Positions 20,354 to 30,258 of a DNA stretch of 64,000 nucleotides are shown here, piece after piece (within the stretch, counting starts at the first letter, position 1; the number at the start of each line of letters is the position of its first letter). Under the pieces are notes generated by a model that was not told the DNA's origin, searched no databases, and worked only from the letters and a program-made list of their open reading frames with translations. Source of the DNA: Gammaproteobacteria bacterium (lineage in GTDB: Bacteria > Pseudomonadota > Gammaproteobacteria > Steroidobacterales > Steroidobacteraceae); the NCBI GenBank assembly GCA_027366635.1, contig DAHXNE010000005.1:1-64000 (forward strand), written 5' to 3'. The position numbers and the translations under genes were made by a program.

Positions 20354-21472
20354 GTGGATTCGTCAGCTGCGCCGACGCTGCGCGAGGTCTACGAGCGCCA
20401 ACTGCGCGCGCGGGGCTACAGCGCCGATGCCGCGCAACTGCGGGCGATCGACTGCCTGGAGGACCTGCGCGGCCGGATGGTGGTCGGCGGGCGCGCCGAC
20501 GCGCATCCCATCGCCGCCCGCCTCCTGCGCCGCCTCGCCGGCCGCCCGTCCCGGCCGCAGCGCGGCATCTACCTGTGGGGCCCCGTGGGGCGCGGCAAAA
20601 CTTGGCTGATGGATCTGTTCTTCCAGAGCCTGCCGTTTCCAGAGCGGCGCCGCCGTCATTTTCACCGCTTCATGCACGACGTGCATGCGGAGCTGAACAC
20701 GCTCCGGGACCGGACCGAGCCGCTCGCGATCATCGCCGAACGCCTCGCCCGCCAGAGCCGCATCCTGTGCTTGGACGAGCTGTTCGTTGCCGACATCGCC
20801 GACGCCATGATCCTCGCCGGGTTATTCAGCGGCCTGTTCCGGCACGGCGTTACGCTGGTGGCGACCTCCAATGTGCCGCCGCGCGATCAGTATCGCAACG
20901 GCCTGCAACGCCAGCGCTTCCTCGCCGCGATCGAGCTGATCGAGCGACACACTCGGGTAGTAGCCGTTGACGGGGAGCACGACTACCGTCTGCGGCAGCT
21001 GACGCAGGCTGGCACCTACCTCACCTCGGACGACCGCGGCGGGCAGCGGCGGTTGCACGCCCTGTTTGCGCAGCTTGCGCAGCACGCGGATTGGGACGAC
21101 GAGGCACTCGAGATCAACGGCCGGGCCATTCCCGTCGTTCGTCAGAGCAACGGCGCCGTATGGTTCGACTTCGAGGCGCTGTGCGCCGGTCCGCGCAGTC
21201 AGGAGGATTACATCGAGATCGCCCGGCTCTACTCGGCGGTGGTGCTCTCGGGGGTGCCGCGGCTCGACACGACGCGCGAGGACGAAGCGCGCCGCTTCAT
21301 CGCGCTGATCGACGAGCTCTACGATCGGCATGTCAAGCTGGTGATCTGCGCAATTGGGCCACCGCAGACACTGTATCGAGGCGAACGGCTGCGCAGCGAG
21401 TTTCAGCGCACCACGAGCCGACTTGCCGAAATGCAGAGCGCCGAGTACCTCGCCGGCGAGCACCTGCCCTGA
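20354..21472 (+). CDS. zapE: Cell division protein ZapE (AFG1-like ATPase)
   Basis: A 372-residue P-loop ATPase of the AFG1/ZapE family, which acts at the Z-ring and, in mitochondria, on respiratory-chain proteins. Walker A is LWGPVGRGKTWLMD, Walker B is ILCLDELFVADIADAM, and sensor residues follow in VATSNVPP. The length matches the family. GTG 20354 is the first usable start after the previous gene, 13 bases away. It probably rides on the acyl-CoA operon by position rather than function. Confidence 0.92.
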   Translation: MDSSAAPTLREVYERQLRARGYSADAAQLRAIDCLEDLRGRMVVGGRADAHPIAARLLRRLAGRPSRPQRGIYLWGPVGRGKTWLMDLFFQSLPFPERRRRHFHRFMHDVHAELNTLRDRTEPLAIIAERLARQSRILCLDELFVADIADAMILAGLFSGLFRHGVTLVATSNVPPRDQYRNGLQRQRFLAAIELIERHTRVVAVDGEHDYRLRQLTQAGTYLTSDDRGGQRRLHALFAQLAQHADWDDEALEINGRAIPVVRQSNGAVWFDFEALCAGPRSQEDYIEIARLYSAVVLSGVPRLDTTREDEARRFIALIDELYDRHVKLVICAIGPPQTLYRGERLRSEFQRTTSRLAEMQSAEYLAGEHLP

Positions 21473-21631
21473 GCGCAGAGGAGCGGCCTCAAGCGGCGCC
21501 GACTCGCCCGCGCCGGGAGATCTGCACGCGCGCGGGCCGTGCTAGACTGACTGCTCAGCGTATGTTTTCAGGTGCAGGCGCACCTCCCGTTCGCACCGCG
21601 CACAACTCCCGTACCCGGAGACTTCAACGTG

Positions 21632-22906
21632 ATGAATTTGCGCAATTGCCGCATTGGTTTGATCGGTCTGGGATACGTCGGGCTGCCGCTCGCCGTCGAG
21701 TTCGGCAAGCATTTCGCCACCGTCGGCTTCGACGTCAAGCCGGAGCGTGTTGCCGAGCTGGAGGCCGGGCGTGACAGCACGCTCGAAGTCACTCGCCGTG
21801 AACTGGCCGCGGCCGAGCATCTGTCGTTCACCTGCGATCCGGCGCAGCTGCGCCGCTGTCGCGTCTTCATCGTCACGGTGCCGACTCCCATAGATATCTA
21901 CAAGCGCCCCGATTTGGGCCCGCTCATTGCCGCGAGCGTCACGGTCGGCAGGGCGCTGAAGAAAGGCGCCGTGGTGGTTTACGAATCGACCGTATATCCC
22001 GGGTGCACCGAGGAAGTCTGCGTGCCCATACTCGAGCGCGAATCCGGACTGCGCTTCAACGACGGATTCTTCGTCGGCTACAGCCCCGAACGCATCAACC
22101 CCGGCGACAAGGAACACCGTCTGACGACCATCAAGAAGGTCACCTCCGGCTCGACTACGGCGGCGGCCGAGTTCATCGACTCGCTCTACCGCGCCATCAT
22201 CACCGCCGGCACGCACCGCGCTTCGAGCATCAAGGTGGCCGAGGCGGCCAAAGTCATCGAGAACACTCAGCGCGACGTCAACATAGCGCTGATCAACGAG
22301 CTGGCGCTGATTTTCGCGCGCCTCGACATCGACACCGAAGAGGTGCTGCAGGCGGCCGGTTCGAAGTGGAACTTCCTGCCGTTCCGTCCCGGCCTCGTCG
22401 GCGGCCATTGCATCGGCGTCGACCCGTACTACCTGACGCACAAGGCGCAGGAACTTGGCTATCACCCGGAAATGATCCTCGCCGGCCGCCGCCTCAATGA
22501 CAACATGCCGATCTACGTCGTGACCGACATAGTCAAGCTTATGAACAGCAAGCGCATCCACACCAACGGCGCGCGCGCCCTCGTGCTCGGCATCACCTTC
22601 AAGGAAAACTGCCCGGACGTGCGCAACTCCAAGGCCGTGGACGTGGTGCGGGAGCTGCGCAAATACGGAGCGCAGGTGGACGTCCACGATCCGTGGGCGG
22701 ATCGCCGCGAATGCCTGCGCGAGTACGGCCTGCGTCCGGTGACCAAGCTGCGGGCAAATTATTATGACCTGGTCGTACTCGCGGTCGCACACGAGCAGTT
22801 CCGCAAACTTGGCTCCGCGGCCATCCGCAAGCTGTGCCGCAAGAACCATGTCCTCTACGACATCAAGCACGCCTTTCCGGCCGCCGAGGTCGACGCCCGG
22901 CTGTGA
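21632..22906 (+). CDS. UDP-sugar (UDP-N-acetylhexosamine) 6-dehydrogenase, TviB/WbpA-like
   Basis: A 424-residue NAD-dependent dehydrogenase oxidising C6 of a UDP-linked sugar, used for surface polysaccharide precursors. The NAD fold opens with [14 protein letters not shown], the substrate loop [10 protein letters not shown] follows, and the catalytic Cys260 is in [12 protein letters not shown]. Length and motifs fit the TviB/WbpA group acting on UDP-GlcNAc or UDP-GalNAc rather than plain UDP-glucose dehydrogenases. GGAG at 21617 serves ATG 21632 or the adjoining GTG 21629. No other polysaccharide genes lie nearby, which is unusual for this family. Confidence 0.9.
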   Translation: MNLRNCRIGLIGLGYVGLPLAVEFGKHFATVGFDVKPERVAELEAGRDSTLEVTRRELAAAEHLSFTCDPAQLRRCRVFIVTVPTPIDIYKRPDLGPLIAASVTVGRALKKGAVVVYESTVYPGCTEEVCVPILERESGLRFNDGFFVGYSPERINPGDKEHRLTTIKKVTSGSTTAAAEFIDSLYRAIITAGTHRASSIKVAEAAKVIENTQRDVNIALINELALIFARLDIDTEEVLQAAGSKWNFLPFRPGLVGGHCIGVDPYYLTHKAQELGYHPEMILAGRRLNDNMPIYVVTDIVKLMNSKRIHTNGARALVLGITFKENCPDVRNSKAVDVVRELRKYGAQVDVHDPWADRRECLREYGLRPVTKLRANYYDLVVLAVAHEQFRKLGSAAIRKLCRKNHVLYDIKHAFPAAEVDARL

Positions 22907-22942
22907 TCCGGACGGCAGCGGCGCTGCGCGCGCGGCGGACGG

Positions 22943-23995
22943 CTAGATCACGCCGCGGCGGATCTGGTCGAGTTCGATGGATTCGAACAGGGCGCGGAAG
23001 TTGCCCTCGCCGAAGCCTTCATTGCCCTTGCGTTGGATGATCTCGAAGAAGATCGGCCCGATGACGTTGGCGGTGAAGATCTGCAGCAGCAGCCCCTCGC
23101 CGCCTTGCGGGTTGCCGTCGATGAGGATACCGCGGCGGCGCAGCGCCTCGGGCGGCTCGCCGTGACCGGGCACGCGCGCCTCGATCCGCTCGTAGTACGT
23201 ATCGGGAGTATCCTGGAACGCGATGCCGTGGCCGCGCAGCGTGTCGACCGTTCGATAGATGTCGTCGGTGGCGAGCGCGATGTGCTGAATACCCTCGCCG
23301 CGATACGCGCGCAGATATTCCTCGATCTGGCTCTTCTCGTCCTGCGACTCATTGATCGGAATGCGGATCTTGCCGCACGGGCTGATCATGGCGCGCGAAA
23401 ACAGCCCGGTGTGCCGTCCCTCGATGTCGAAATAGCGGATCTGCCGGAAATTGAACAGCTGCTGATAGAAACCCGCCCATCTGTCCATGTTGCCGCGCGC
23501 GACGTTGTGCGTCAGGTGATCGATCACCGTCAGGCCAGCCTCGCGTGACCCCGAGGGCGGGGCCACCGGACGGAAATCCACGTCGTAGATGGTCGGTCCG
23601 CCGTAGCGGTCCACCAGATAGATGAGCGATCCGCCGATGCCCTCGATGCACGGAATGTTCAGCTCCATCGGCCCGGCATGCTGCGGCCCGGGAGTTGCAC
23701 CGAGCTCGAGGGCGCGCCGGTAGGCGCGGGCGGCATCCCTGACACGGAAAGCCATCGCGCACGCCGACGGCCCATGGCGCTCGGCGAAGCGCCGGGCAAA
23801 TGAGTCCGGCTCGGCATTGATGATGAAGTTGATCTCACCCTGGCCGTGGAGCGTCACATTCTTCGACCGGTGTCGCGCCTTGACCGGGAAGCCCATGCGC
23901 TCGAACAGATCGCGCAGCAGCTGCTGATCCGGGGCGGTGTACTCGACGAATTCGAACCCGTCGGTGCCCATTGGATTCTCGCCAGTCTGGCTCAT
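22943..23995 (-). CDS. hpd: 4-hydroxyphenylpyruvate dioxygenase
   Basis: A 350-residue Fe(II) dioxygenase converting 4-hydroxyphenylpyruvate to homogentisate in tyrosine breakdown. The metal triad is present: His160 (IDHLTHNV), His238 (GIQHIALAT) and Glu318 (FFEIIQRKG). Length and the C-terminal GNFRALFESIELDQIRRGV are typical of bacterial HPPD. ATG 23995 sits six bases after GGAG. A perfect -10 box and a 14-bp palindrome lie just upstream. The rest of the homogentisate pathway is not in this window. Confidence 0.96.
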   Translation of the reverse strand: MSQTGENPMGTDGFEFVEYTAPDQQLLRDLFERMGFPVKARHRSKNVTLHGQGEINFIINAEPDSFARRFAERHGPSACAMAFRVRDAARAYRRALELGATPGPQHAGPMELNIPCIEGIGGSLIYLVDRYGGPTIYDVDFRPVAPPSGSREAGLTVIDHLTHNVARGNMDRWAGFYQQLFNFRQIRYFDIEGRHTGLFSRAMISPCGKIRIPINESQDEKSQIEEYLRAYRGEGIQHIALATDDIYRTVDTLRGHGIAFQDTPDTYYERIEARVPGHGEPPEALRRRGILIDGNPQGGEGLLLQIFTANVIGPIFFEIIQRKGNEGFGEGNFRALFESIELDQIRRGVI

Positions 23996-24035
23996 CGGCA
24001 GCTCCGCGGACCGCGCCGGGATCGGCGGCCATTTC

Positions 24036-24049
24036 GTTGCGTACGCAAC
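24036..24049. promoter_or_regulatory. Perfect 14-bp palindrome, candidate operator of hpd
   Basis: GTTGCGTACGCAAC is a perfect palindrome. It overlaps the predicted transcription start of hpd (about 24044), where a bound repressor would block RNA polymerase. Its length and symmetry fit a MarR- or IclR-type dimer site, but the regulator is not encoded nearby. Confidence 0.55.
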
Positions 24050-24050
24050 T

Positions 24051-24079
24051 ATTATACCCTGACTCCCCCGGAGTGGACA
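24051..24079 (-). promoter_or_regulatory. hpd promoter
   Basis: On the minus strand a perfect TATAAT (24056-24051) has a weak -35, TGTCCA, 17 bases upstream (24079-24074). Transcription would begin near 24044, about 50 bases before the hpd ATG. Confidence 0.5.
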
Positions 24080-24085
24080 GGCGTA

Positions 24086-24091
24086 TATAAT
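24086..24091 (+). promoter_or_regulatory. -10 element upstream of the glutamate dehydrogenase gene
   Basis: A perfect TATAAT ends only 11 bases before the ATG at 24103 and no Shine-Dalgarno sequence follows. If used, the transcript would begin within about six bases of the start codon and be almost leaderless. No clear -35 element is visible. Confidence 0.4.
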
Positions 24092-24102
24092 TGTCATCCA
24101 CC

Positions 24103-27100
24103 ATGCAAGCCCAACCCTCCCCGGCCGGCGACGGTCGGCACCTGCGCAGCATTCCTCCTGCGCGCCTCGCCCTGATCGATCGCATCGCCCGCATCCGCCT
24201 GCCGCGTCGCGCCCGAGTGTCGCAGGAGTTTCTGCGCGCCTACTACCGCGGCGTAGGCGAAGAAGATCTCGCGGCGCGCACCCCGGCGTCGCTGGCGCAC
24301 GCGGCACGCTGTCACCTAGAGCTCGGTCTGCACCGTGCTCGCGGTGAATCATTGGTGCGGATCTTCAATCCCGATCCGCGCAAGGACGGCTTCGAAACCG
24401 CCCATACCGTCGTACAGATCGTCACCGACGACCGGCCGTTTCTGATCGATTCGATTAGTCTGGCATTCGCGCGCGCCGGTCTCGCGGTGCACATGATCGT
24501 ACATCCGGTGCTCGAGGCCCGCCGCGATGCCCGCGGGACGCTCAGGGGATTCGGCGCGCACGGCGCGCGCCGTACGCAGGTCGAGTCCTGGGAGATGTTT
24601 GAAATCGATCGGCGGACCGATCCGGAGACGCTCGAGCGCCTGCGCCGCGACATCGACTCGACGCTGCGCAACGTGGGCCTCGCCGTGGATGACTGGACAC
24701 CGATGCGCGAGCGCGTACAAGCCATCATCGCCGATCTCGAGCACCGCCCGCCGCCCCTGCCGAACGAGGAGATCGGTGAAGCGCGCCAACTGCTGCAGTG
24801 GATGGAAGAGCGCAATTTCGTCTTCCTCGGCTATCGCCAATACCGGCTCGAGCGCGGCGCCCGGGAGGATCTGCTGAAATCCCAGCCGCGCACCGGCCTC
24901 GGCATTCTGCGCGCCACGGCGGGCACGCGCCGGCCGAGCGTGACTGCGCTGCGCGGGGAGCTCCGCGAGCGCGCCCGCGAACGCGAATTGTTGGTGCTGA
25001 CCAAGGCCAACTCCATCGCCACCGTGCACCGCTCGGAATATCTCGATTACGTGGGCGTAAAGACTTTCGACGCGCGCGGCGAGGTCGACGGCGAGCACCG
25101 GTTTCTCGGCCTGTGGACCGCCACGGCCTACCACCGGAGCCCGCGCGACATCCCCGTGTTACGCCTGAAGGTCGCGCGGGTCATACAGTATTTCGGCCTC
25201 GATCCGCAGAGTCACGACGGCAAGGCCGTGCTCAACGTTCTCGAGACCTACCCACGCGATGAGCTCTTCCAAGCCAATGCGCGCGATCTGGTCCGCATCT
25301 GTCGGGGCGTAGTCAACCTCTACGAGCGGCGCACGGTACGCCTGCTGGCGCGGCGCGACCCGTATCATCGCTTTTTCTCATGCCTCGTCTACGTACCACG
25401 CGACCGTTACAACACGGACGTTCGCCAGCATATCGAACGTATCGTTCTCGAAGCGTTCGGTGGGACCTCGATCGAAAGTCAGGTACAGATCTCCGGCTCG
25501 AGCCACGCGCGTGTGCACGTCGTGGTGCGTACCGTGCCTGGCGAGCATCGCAAAATCGACCTGGTCGCGGTCGAGCGGAAGATCTCAGCCGCCACTCTCA
25601 CCTGGAGCGACCGTCTGCACGACGTGCTGGTCGCGCGCCAAGGCGAGGCGGAAGGTTTGGCGCTGGCCGAGCGCTATCGACATACGTTTCCCCTGGCCTA
25701 CGAAGAAGACGTGACTCCGGCTGAGGCGCCCGCCGACATCTCGGACCTGGAGCGATTGCGCGCTACGCCGGAGGAACGCTGCGTCAGCTTGCACCGCGAG
25801 CCGAGCCAAGCCGCCGCGCGCATTCACCTGAGGATCGTCAAGCTCGGCGAGCCGGTATCGATCTCCGATCTGTTGCCGATGCTGGAGAATTATGGCTTGC
25901 GCGTGATCGCCGAGCGACCGTACGAGCTTGCCTGGCCGCAAGGCGGGGTCGCCTGGATCCAGGACTTGGAGCTTGAGCATCGCGACGGTCAAGCCATCGA
26001 CCTGCCGCGCGTCGAGGACCGCTTCAAGGAGGCGCTTGCGGCCGGCTGGGCCGGCATGACCGAGAATGACGGCTTCAACCGTCTGCTGTTCACCACCGAT
26101 CTCGCCGCGCGCCAGATTTTGGTGCTGCGCGCCTATTGCCGCTATCTGCTGCAGACCGGCGTTCCGTTCAGCCAGAGCTATATGGAGCGCACGCTGGCGG
26201 CGAATCCGGCGATCGCCGCGGCGCTGGTTCGCCTGTTTGAGATACGCTTCGATCCGGATCGCCGCGGCGGCCAATCGCAGCGCGAGCGGATCGCCGGGCG
26301 GATCGTGAAGCGCATCCGTGCGGGACTCGATTCGGTCAGCGGTCTCGATGAAGACCGTATCCTGCGCGCGTATCTGACGCTGGTGAACGCCACGCTGCGC
26401 ACCAACCACTTCCGCCGCGATGCCGCGGGCGCACCTCTGCCGTACCTGTCGTTCAAGCTCGATCCGGCTGCCATTGCCGACCTGCCGCTGCCGCGGCCGA
26501 AGTACGAGATCTTCGTCTACAGCCCGCGCGTAGAAGGCGTGCACCTGCGCATGGGCGCGGTGGCCCGCGGAGGCATACGCTGGTCCGACCGGCGCGAGGA
26601 CTTCCGCACCGAGGTTCTCGGCTTGATGAAGGCACAGAATGTCAAGAATACGCTGATCGTGCCGGTCGGGGCCAAAGGCGGGTTCGTGCCGAAGTGCGTT
26701 CCTCAAGCGGGTCGGGAGGAGATTCAGGCCGAGGTGACCGCCTGCTACCGAACCTTCATCCAGGGACTGCTCGATCTGACCGACAACATCGTCGCCGGGC
26801 GCATCGTGTCGCCGCCGCGGGTGATCCGCCGCGATGGCGATGATCCCTACCTGGTCGTGGCCGCGGACAAGGGCACCGCGACGTTCTCCGACACGGCGAA
26901 CGGCATTGCCGCCGAGTATGGCTTCTGGCTCGGTGACGCATTCGCCTCCGGCGGCTCGGCGGGGTACGACCACAAGGGGCTCGGCATCACCGCGCGCGGC
27001 GCCTGGGAATGCGTCAAGCGCCACTTCCGCGAGCTCGGTCACGACATTCAGCGCGAGGAGTTCACGGTTGCCGGCATCGGCGACATGTCCGGGGACGTGT

Positions 27101-28950
27101 TCGGCAACGGCATGCTGCTGTCGCGACACATCCTGCTGCGCGCCGCCTTCGATCACCGGCATATCTTCCTGGATCCCAAGCCCGATGCGGCCGTGAGTTT
27201 CGCGGAGCGGCAGCGGCTGTTCGCGCTGCCACGCTCGAGCTGGGACGACTATGACCGCAAGCGCATCTCGGCCGGCGGCGGCGTGTTCCCCCGCAGCGCC
27301 AAATCGATCCTGCTCTCGCCCCAGGCCCGCGCCCTACTCGGACTCGAGAGTGCCTCGGCCACGCCCGTCGAGGTCATCCGGGCGATCCTGCGCCTGCCGG
27401 TCGATCTGCTCTGGAATGGCGGCATCGGCACATACGTCAAGGCGACCCAGGAATCCAATGCGCAAGTCGGCGACCGCGCCAACGACGCGCTGCGTGTCAA
27501 CGGCCGGGAGCTGCGCGCCCGGGTCGCGGGCGAAGGCGGCAACCTCGGCTTCACCCAGCGTGGGCGCAGCGAATACGCCCGCAACGGCGGTCGGCTCAAC
27601 ACCGACTTCATCGACAACTCCGCCGGCGTCAACACCTCGGACGTCGAAGTCAACCTGAAGATCCTGCTCAACCCGCTGGTACATGCCCGCAAGCTGTCGC
27701 TGGCGGCGCGCAACCAGCTGCTCGCGCGCATGTCGAACGAAGTTGTCGCGCTTGTGTTGCGCAACAATTACCTGCAGAGCCAGGCGATCAGCATGCTCGA
27801 ACAGCAAAGCAAAGCGCGCCTGGCGGAATTTCAACACCTGATCCGCCTGCTCGAGCGCTCCGGCGGCCTGAATCGCTCCCTGGAGTTCCTACCGAGCGAC
27901 GAGGAAATCGGCGAGCGGCGCAAGGGGGGCGAGGGCCTGACGCGGCCGGAGCTGTCAATTCTCCTCTCCTACAGCAAGATCTGGCTCAACAGCCACCTGC
28001 TCGATTCGGACGTTCCCGAGGACCCGTACCTCTCGAGCGAGCTCGAGCGCTACTTCCCCGCTCCGGTGCGCGCGCGCTTCGCGAGCGCGATCGAGCAGCA
28101 CCGGCTGCGCCGCCAGATCATCGCCACCGCGACGGCCAACGGCCTGATCAACCGGATGGGCCCGACGTTCGTGCTGCGCGCCCAGGAAGACACCGGCGCC
28201 GAGCCGGCGCAGATCGCCCGCGCCTACTCCGCCGCCCGGGAAATCTTCCGGATGCGCGATCTGTGGGAGAACATCGAGGCGCTGGACAACCACGCGCCGG
28301 CGAAGATCCAGTACCTTGCCGCGTTCGAGACCACCCGACTGCTGCGTCATGCGACCTACTGGCTGCTTGCGCACCGGCCGGCCCTCAAAGTCGCCACGGC
28401 GGTCGAGGAGTTCGGCGCGGCGGTCCACGAGATCGGCGCGCACCTCCCGCAGCTGCTGTGTGGCGCGTGGCGCGCGCACTTCGATTCGATCCGGTCCCAG
28501 CTGGTCGAGGCGGGGATGCCGCAGGCGCTGGCCGCGCGCCTCGCGAGCCTCGAATCGCACAATGCTTCGCTCGACATCGCAGCGAGTTCGGCCAAGCACT
28601 CGAAGGGGATTGCGGAAACGACCCGCATCTACTTCGAGGTGGGGGCCCGCACCGGCATCGACTGGCTGCGTGAGCAGATCGAGCGACTGTCGGTTGAGGG
28701 CCCGTGGCAGGCGACCGCGCGCACCGGGGTACGGGACGCGGCGATGCGCATTCATCGTGCCCTCACCGAGCGAGTGCTCACTCGGACAGCCCGCGGCGGT
28801 GCCGCCGAGCGCGTCGACGCGTGGCAACGGAGCGAAGCGCACAGGTTCGCGCGCTGGCAGCGTGCGCTCGCGGAGATGCGCGCTGCCGGCGCCGCCGATT
28901 TCGCTACACTCACCGTGGGTGTCGAGACGCTCCGCAAGCTCGCCGACTAG
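24103..28950 (+). CDS. NAD-specific glutamate dehydrogenase, large GDH-180 type
   Basis: A 1615-residue enzyme of the large bacterial NAD-GDH class that deaminates glutamate to 2-oxoglutarate and ammonium. N-terminal ACT-like regulatory segments (about 1-700) precede the catalytic core, with MGAVARGGIRWSDRREDFRTE, LMKAQNVKNT and the active-site Lys in VPVGAKGGFVPK. The NAD fold has VAGIGDMSGDVFGNGM, and a long C-terminal helical region follows. The length is typical of the class. ATG 24103 is preferred over TTG 24091, although neither has a visible ribosome site. It is divergent from hpd, so two amino-acid catabolic genes share one 107-base control region. Confidence 0.95.
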   Translation: MQAQPSPAGDGRHLRSIPPARLALIDRIARIRLPRRARVSQEFLRAYYRGVGEEDLAARTPASLAHAARCHLELGLHRARGESLVRIFNPDPRKDGFETAHTVVQIVTDDRPFLIDSISLAFARAGLAVHMIVHPVLEARRDARGTLRGFGAHGARRTQVESWEMFEIDRRTDPETLERLRRDIDSTLRNVGLAVDDWTPMRERVQAIIADLEHRPPPLPNEEIGEARQLLQWMEERNFVFLGYRQYRLERGAREDLLKSQPRTGLGILRATAGTRRPSVTALRGELRERARERELLVLTKANSIATVHRSEYLDYVGVKTFDARGEVDGEHRFLGLWTATAYHRSPRDIPVLRLKVARVIQYFGLDPQSHDGKAVLNVLETYPRDELFQANARDLVRICRGVVNLYERRTVRLLARRDPYHRFFSCLVYVPRDRYNTDVRQHIERIVLEAFGGTSIESQVQISGSSHARVHVVVRTVPGEHRKIDLVAVERKISAATLTWSDRLHDVLVARQGEAEGLALAERYRHTFPLAYEEDVTPAEAPADISDLERLRATPEERCVSLHREPSQAAARIHLRIVKLGEPVSISDLLPMLENYGLRVIAERPYELAWPQGGVAWIQDLELEHRDGQAIDLPRVEDRFKEALAAGWAGMTENDGFNRLLFTTDLAARQILVLRAYCRYLLQTGVPFSQSYMERTLAANPAIAAALVRLFEIRFDPDRRGGQSQRERIAGRIVKRIRAGLDSVSGLDEDRILRAYLTLVNATLRTNHFRRDAAGAPLPYLSFKLDPAAIADLPLPRPKYEIFVYSPRVEGVHLRMGAVARGGIRWSDRREDFRTEVLGLMKAQNVKNTLIVPVGAKGGFVPKCVPQAGREEIQAEVTACYRTFIQGLLDLTDNIVAGRIVSPPRVIRRDGDDPYLVVAADKGTATFSDTANGIAAEYGFWLGDAFASGGSAGYDHKGLGITARGAWECVKRHFRELGHDIQREEFTVAGIGDMSGDVFGNGMLLSRHILLRAAFDHRHIFLDPKPDAAVSFAERQRLFALPRSSWDDYDRKRISAGGGVFPRSAKSILLSPQARALLGLESASATPVEVIRAILRLPVDLLWNGGIGTYVKATQESNAQVGDRANDALRVNGRELRARVAGEGGNLGFTQRGRSEYARNGGRLNTDFIDNSAGVNTSDVEVNLKILLNPLVHARKLSLAARNQLLARMSNEVVALVLRNNYLQSQAISMLEQQSKARLAEFQHLIRLLERSGGLNRSLEFLPSDEEIGERRKGGEGLTRPELSILLSYSKIWLNSHLLDSDVPEDPYLSSELERYFPAPVRARFASAIEQHRLRRQIIATATANGLINRMGPTFVLRAQEDTGAEPAQIARAYSAAREIFRMRDLWENIEALDNHAPAKIQYLAAFETTRLLRHATYWLLAHRPALKVATAVEEFGAAVHEIGAHLPQLLCGAWRAHFDSIRSQLVEAGMPQALAARLASLESHNASLDIAASSAKHSKGIAETTRIYFEVGARTGIDWLREQIERLSVEGPWQATARTGVRDAAMRIHRALTERVLTRTARGGAAERVDAWQRSEAHRFARWQRALAEMRAAGAADFATLTVGVETLRKLAD

Positions 28951-29058
28951 CGCACTCCGCTATACTCGCGGCTGCCCGCGGCCGTTGCGCTCCGCGGGGC
29001 ATCCGGTTTGCGCGCATGCGCACCGGTGGTTGGCCCACGTCACGATGGAGGTACGCAC

Positions 29059-29811
29059 ATGCCCGGCAAGCTGATCCTGGTCCGTCACGGACAGAGCCTC
29101 TGGAACCTGGAAAACCTGTTCACCGGCTGGACGGACATCGATCTAGCGCCGGCCGGGCGCGAGGAAGCGATGCGGGCGGGCCGGCAGCTGATCGAAGAGA
29201 AGCTCACAGTCGACCTCGCATTCACGTCGGTGCTCAAGCGGGCGATTCACACGCTATGGATCATGCTCGACGAGATGGACCGCATGTGGATCCCGGTCGA
29301 GCGCTCCTGGCGTCTGAACGAGCGGCATTACGGCGCGCTGCAGGGACTGGACAAAGCCCAGACGGTCGAGCGTCACGGTGAAGCCCAGGTCAAGATATGG
29401 CGACGCAGCTACGACGTGCCGCCGCCGCCGCTCCCGCTCGACGACCCGCGCCACCCGCGCTTCGACGAGCGCTATGCCGGCGTACCGGCAGGAGAGCTGC
29501 CGTCGTCCGAGGCGCTGAAGGATACGCTGGCGCGCGTGGCGCCCATGTGGAACACGCGAATCGCCCCGGAGCTGCGCGCCGGACGCAACGTGCTGGTGGT
29601 CGCGCATGGCAACAGCCTGCGCGCCGTAGTCAAGATGCTCGACAAGGTTTCCGATAAGGACATCGTCGAGCTCAACATCCCGACGGGCATCCCCCTGCTC
29701 TATGACCTCGACGATCAGCTCAATTCGCGCGGCAGCCGCTATCTGGGCGATCCGGCGGTGGCCGCGGCGGCCGCGGAAGCCGTCAAGCAGCAGGCGCAGA
29801 AGAAGAAATGA
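29059..29811 (+). CDS. gpmA: 2,3-bisphosphoglycerate-dependent phosphoglycerate mutase
   Basis: A 250-residue glycolytic/gluconeogenic enzyme interconverting 3- and 2-phosphoglycerate. The phosphohistidine motif is [10 protein letters not shown] near residue 8-17, followed by [20 protein letters not shown] and the second His in [10 protein letters not shown], all diagnostic of the cofactor-dependent form. The tail ends in Ala- and Lys-rich residues. GGAGG at 29047-29051 is a strong ribosome site. A lone TATACT at 28961-28966 may be its -10 box. Confidence 0.96.
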   Translation: MPGKLILVRHGQSLWNLENLFTGWTDIDLAPAGREEAMRAGRQLIEEKLTVDLAFTSVLKRAIHTLWIMLDEMDRMWIPVERSWRLNERHYGALQGLDKAQTVERHGEAQVKIWRRSYDVPPPPLPLDDPRHPRFDERYAGVPAGELPSSEALKDTLARVAPMWNTRIAPELRAGRNVLVVAHGNSLRAVVKMLDKVSDKDIVELNIPTGIPLLYDLDDQLNSRGSRYLGDPAVAAAAAEAVKQQAQKKK

Positions 29812-29826
29812 CGCCGGCGTGAGGGG

Positions 29827-30234
29827 CTAGGCGGCCCAGCCGTCATAACGCCCGTGGAACTCCTCGGCCAGCGCCCGCATCCGTTGGCTGAGCGCTTGGA
29901 TGTCCGGCACAATCAGCCGCATGGTTCGCGAAGCGTGCAGACTGTAGGGCAGGTCGCTTTCCCCGTCGATCGACTTCACGTCGACGGAAAAGCCCTGCTC
30001 CTCGAGCCGTGCGCGCACACGATCGCACGTGGCCTCATCGCGCAACGCGAGAAAGTAATCGACCGGATACTCGTTGAAGGGATGATAGCCCTGGTCGCGC
30101 AGCCGCTTGATCATCATTTCATCCCAGTCGTCGTGGTGGCGGCTTCCCTGTGCCAGCGCCCCGCGCACCCGTACGTAGAGGATGGCGAGGATGATCGCGC
30201 CACCGAGCGCGAGCGCGGCGATTATCTCGACCAC
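29827..30234 (-). CDS. RraB family regulator of RNase E activity
   Basis: A 135-residue protein. Residues 3-22 form a single membrane helix (IIAALALGGAIILAILYVRV), followed by a soluble RraB-like domain with GYHPFNEYPVDYFLALRDEA and ARLEEQGFSVDV. RraB proteins bind RNase E and dampen mRNA decay. Classical RraB lacks a membrane anchor, so this is a membrane-tethered variant or a relative of unknown target. It is convergent with gpmA, 15 bases apart, and lies 24 bases from the ferredoxin gene upstream on the same strand. Confidence 0.7.
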   Translation of the reverse strand: MVEIIAALALGGAIILAILYVRVRGALAQGSRHHDDWDEMMIKRLRDQGYHPFNEYPVDYFLALRDEATCDRVRARLEEQGFSVDVKSIDGESDLPYSLHASRTMRLIVPDIQALSQRMRALAEEFHGRYDGWAA

Positions 30235-30258
30235 GACAGACCCTCCAGCATGACGCCC

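Noticed and set aside
28961-28966. gpmA promoter at TATACT
   Set aside because: No -35 hexamer is found at 16-18 bases, so I did not list it as a promoter.
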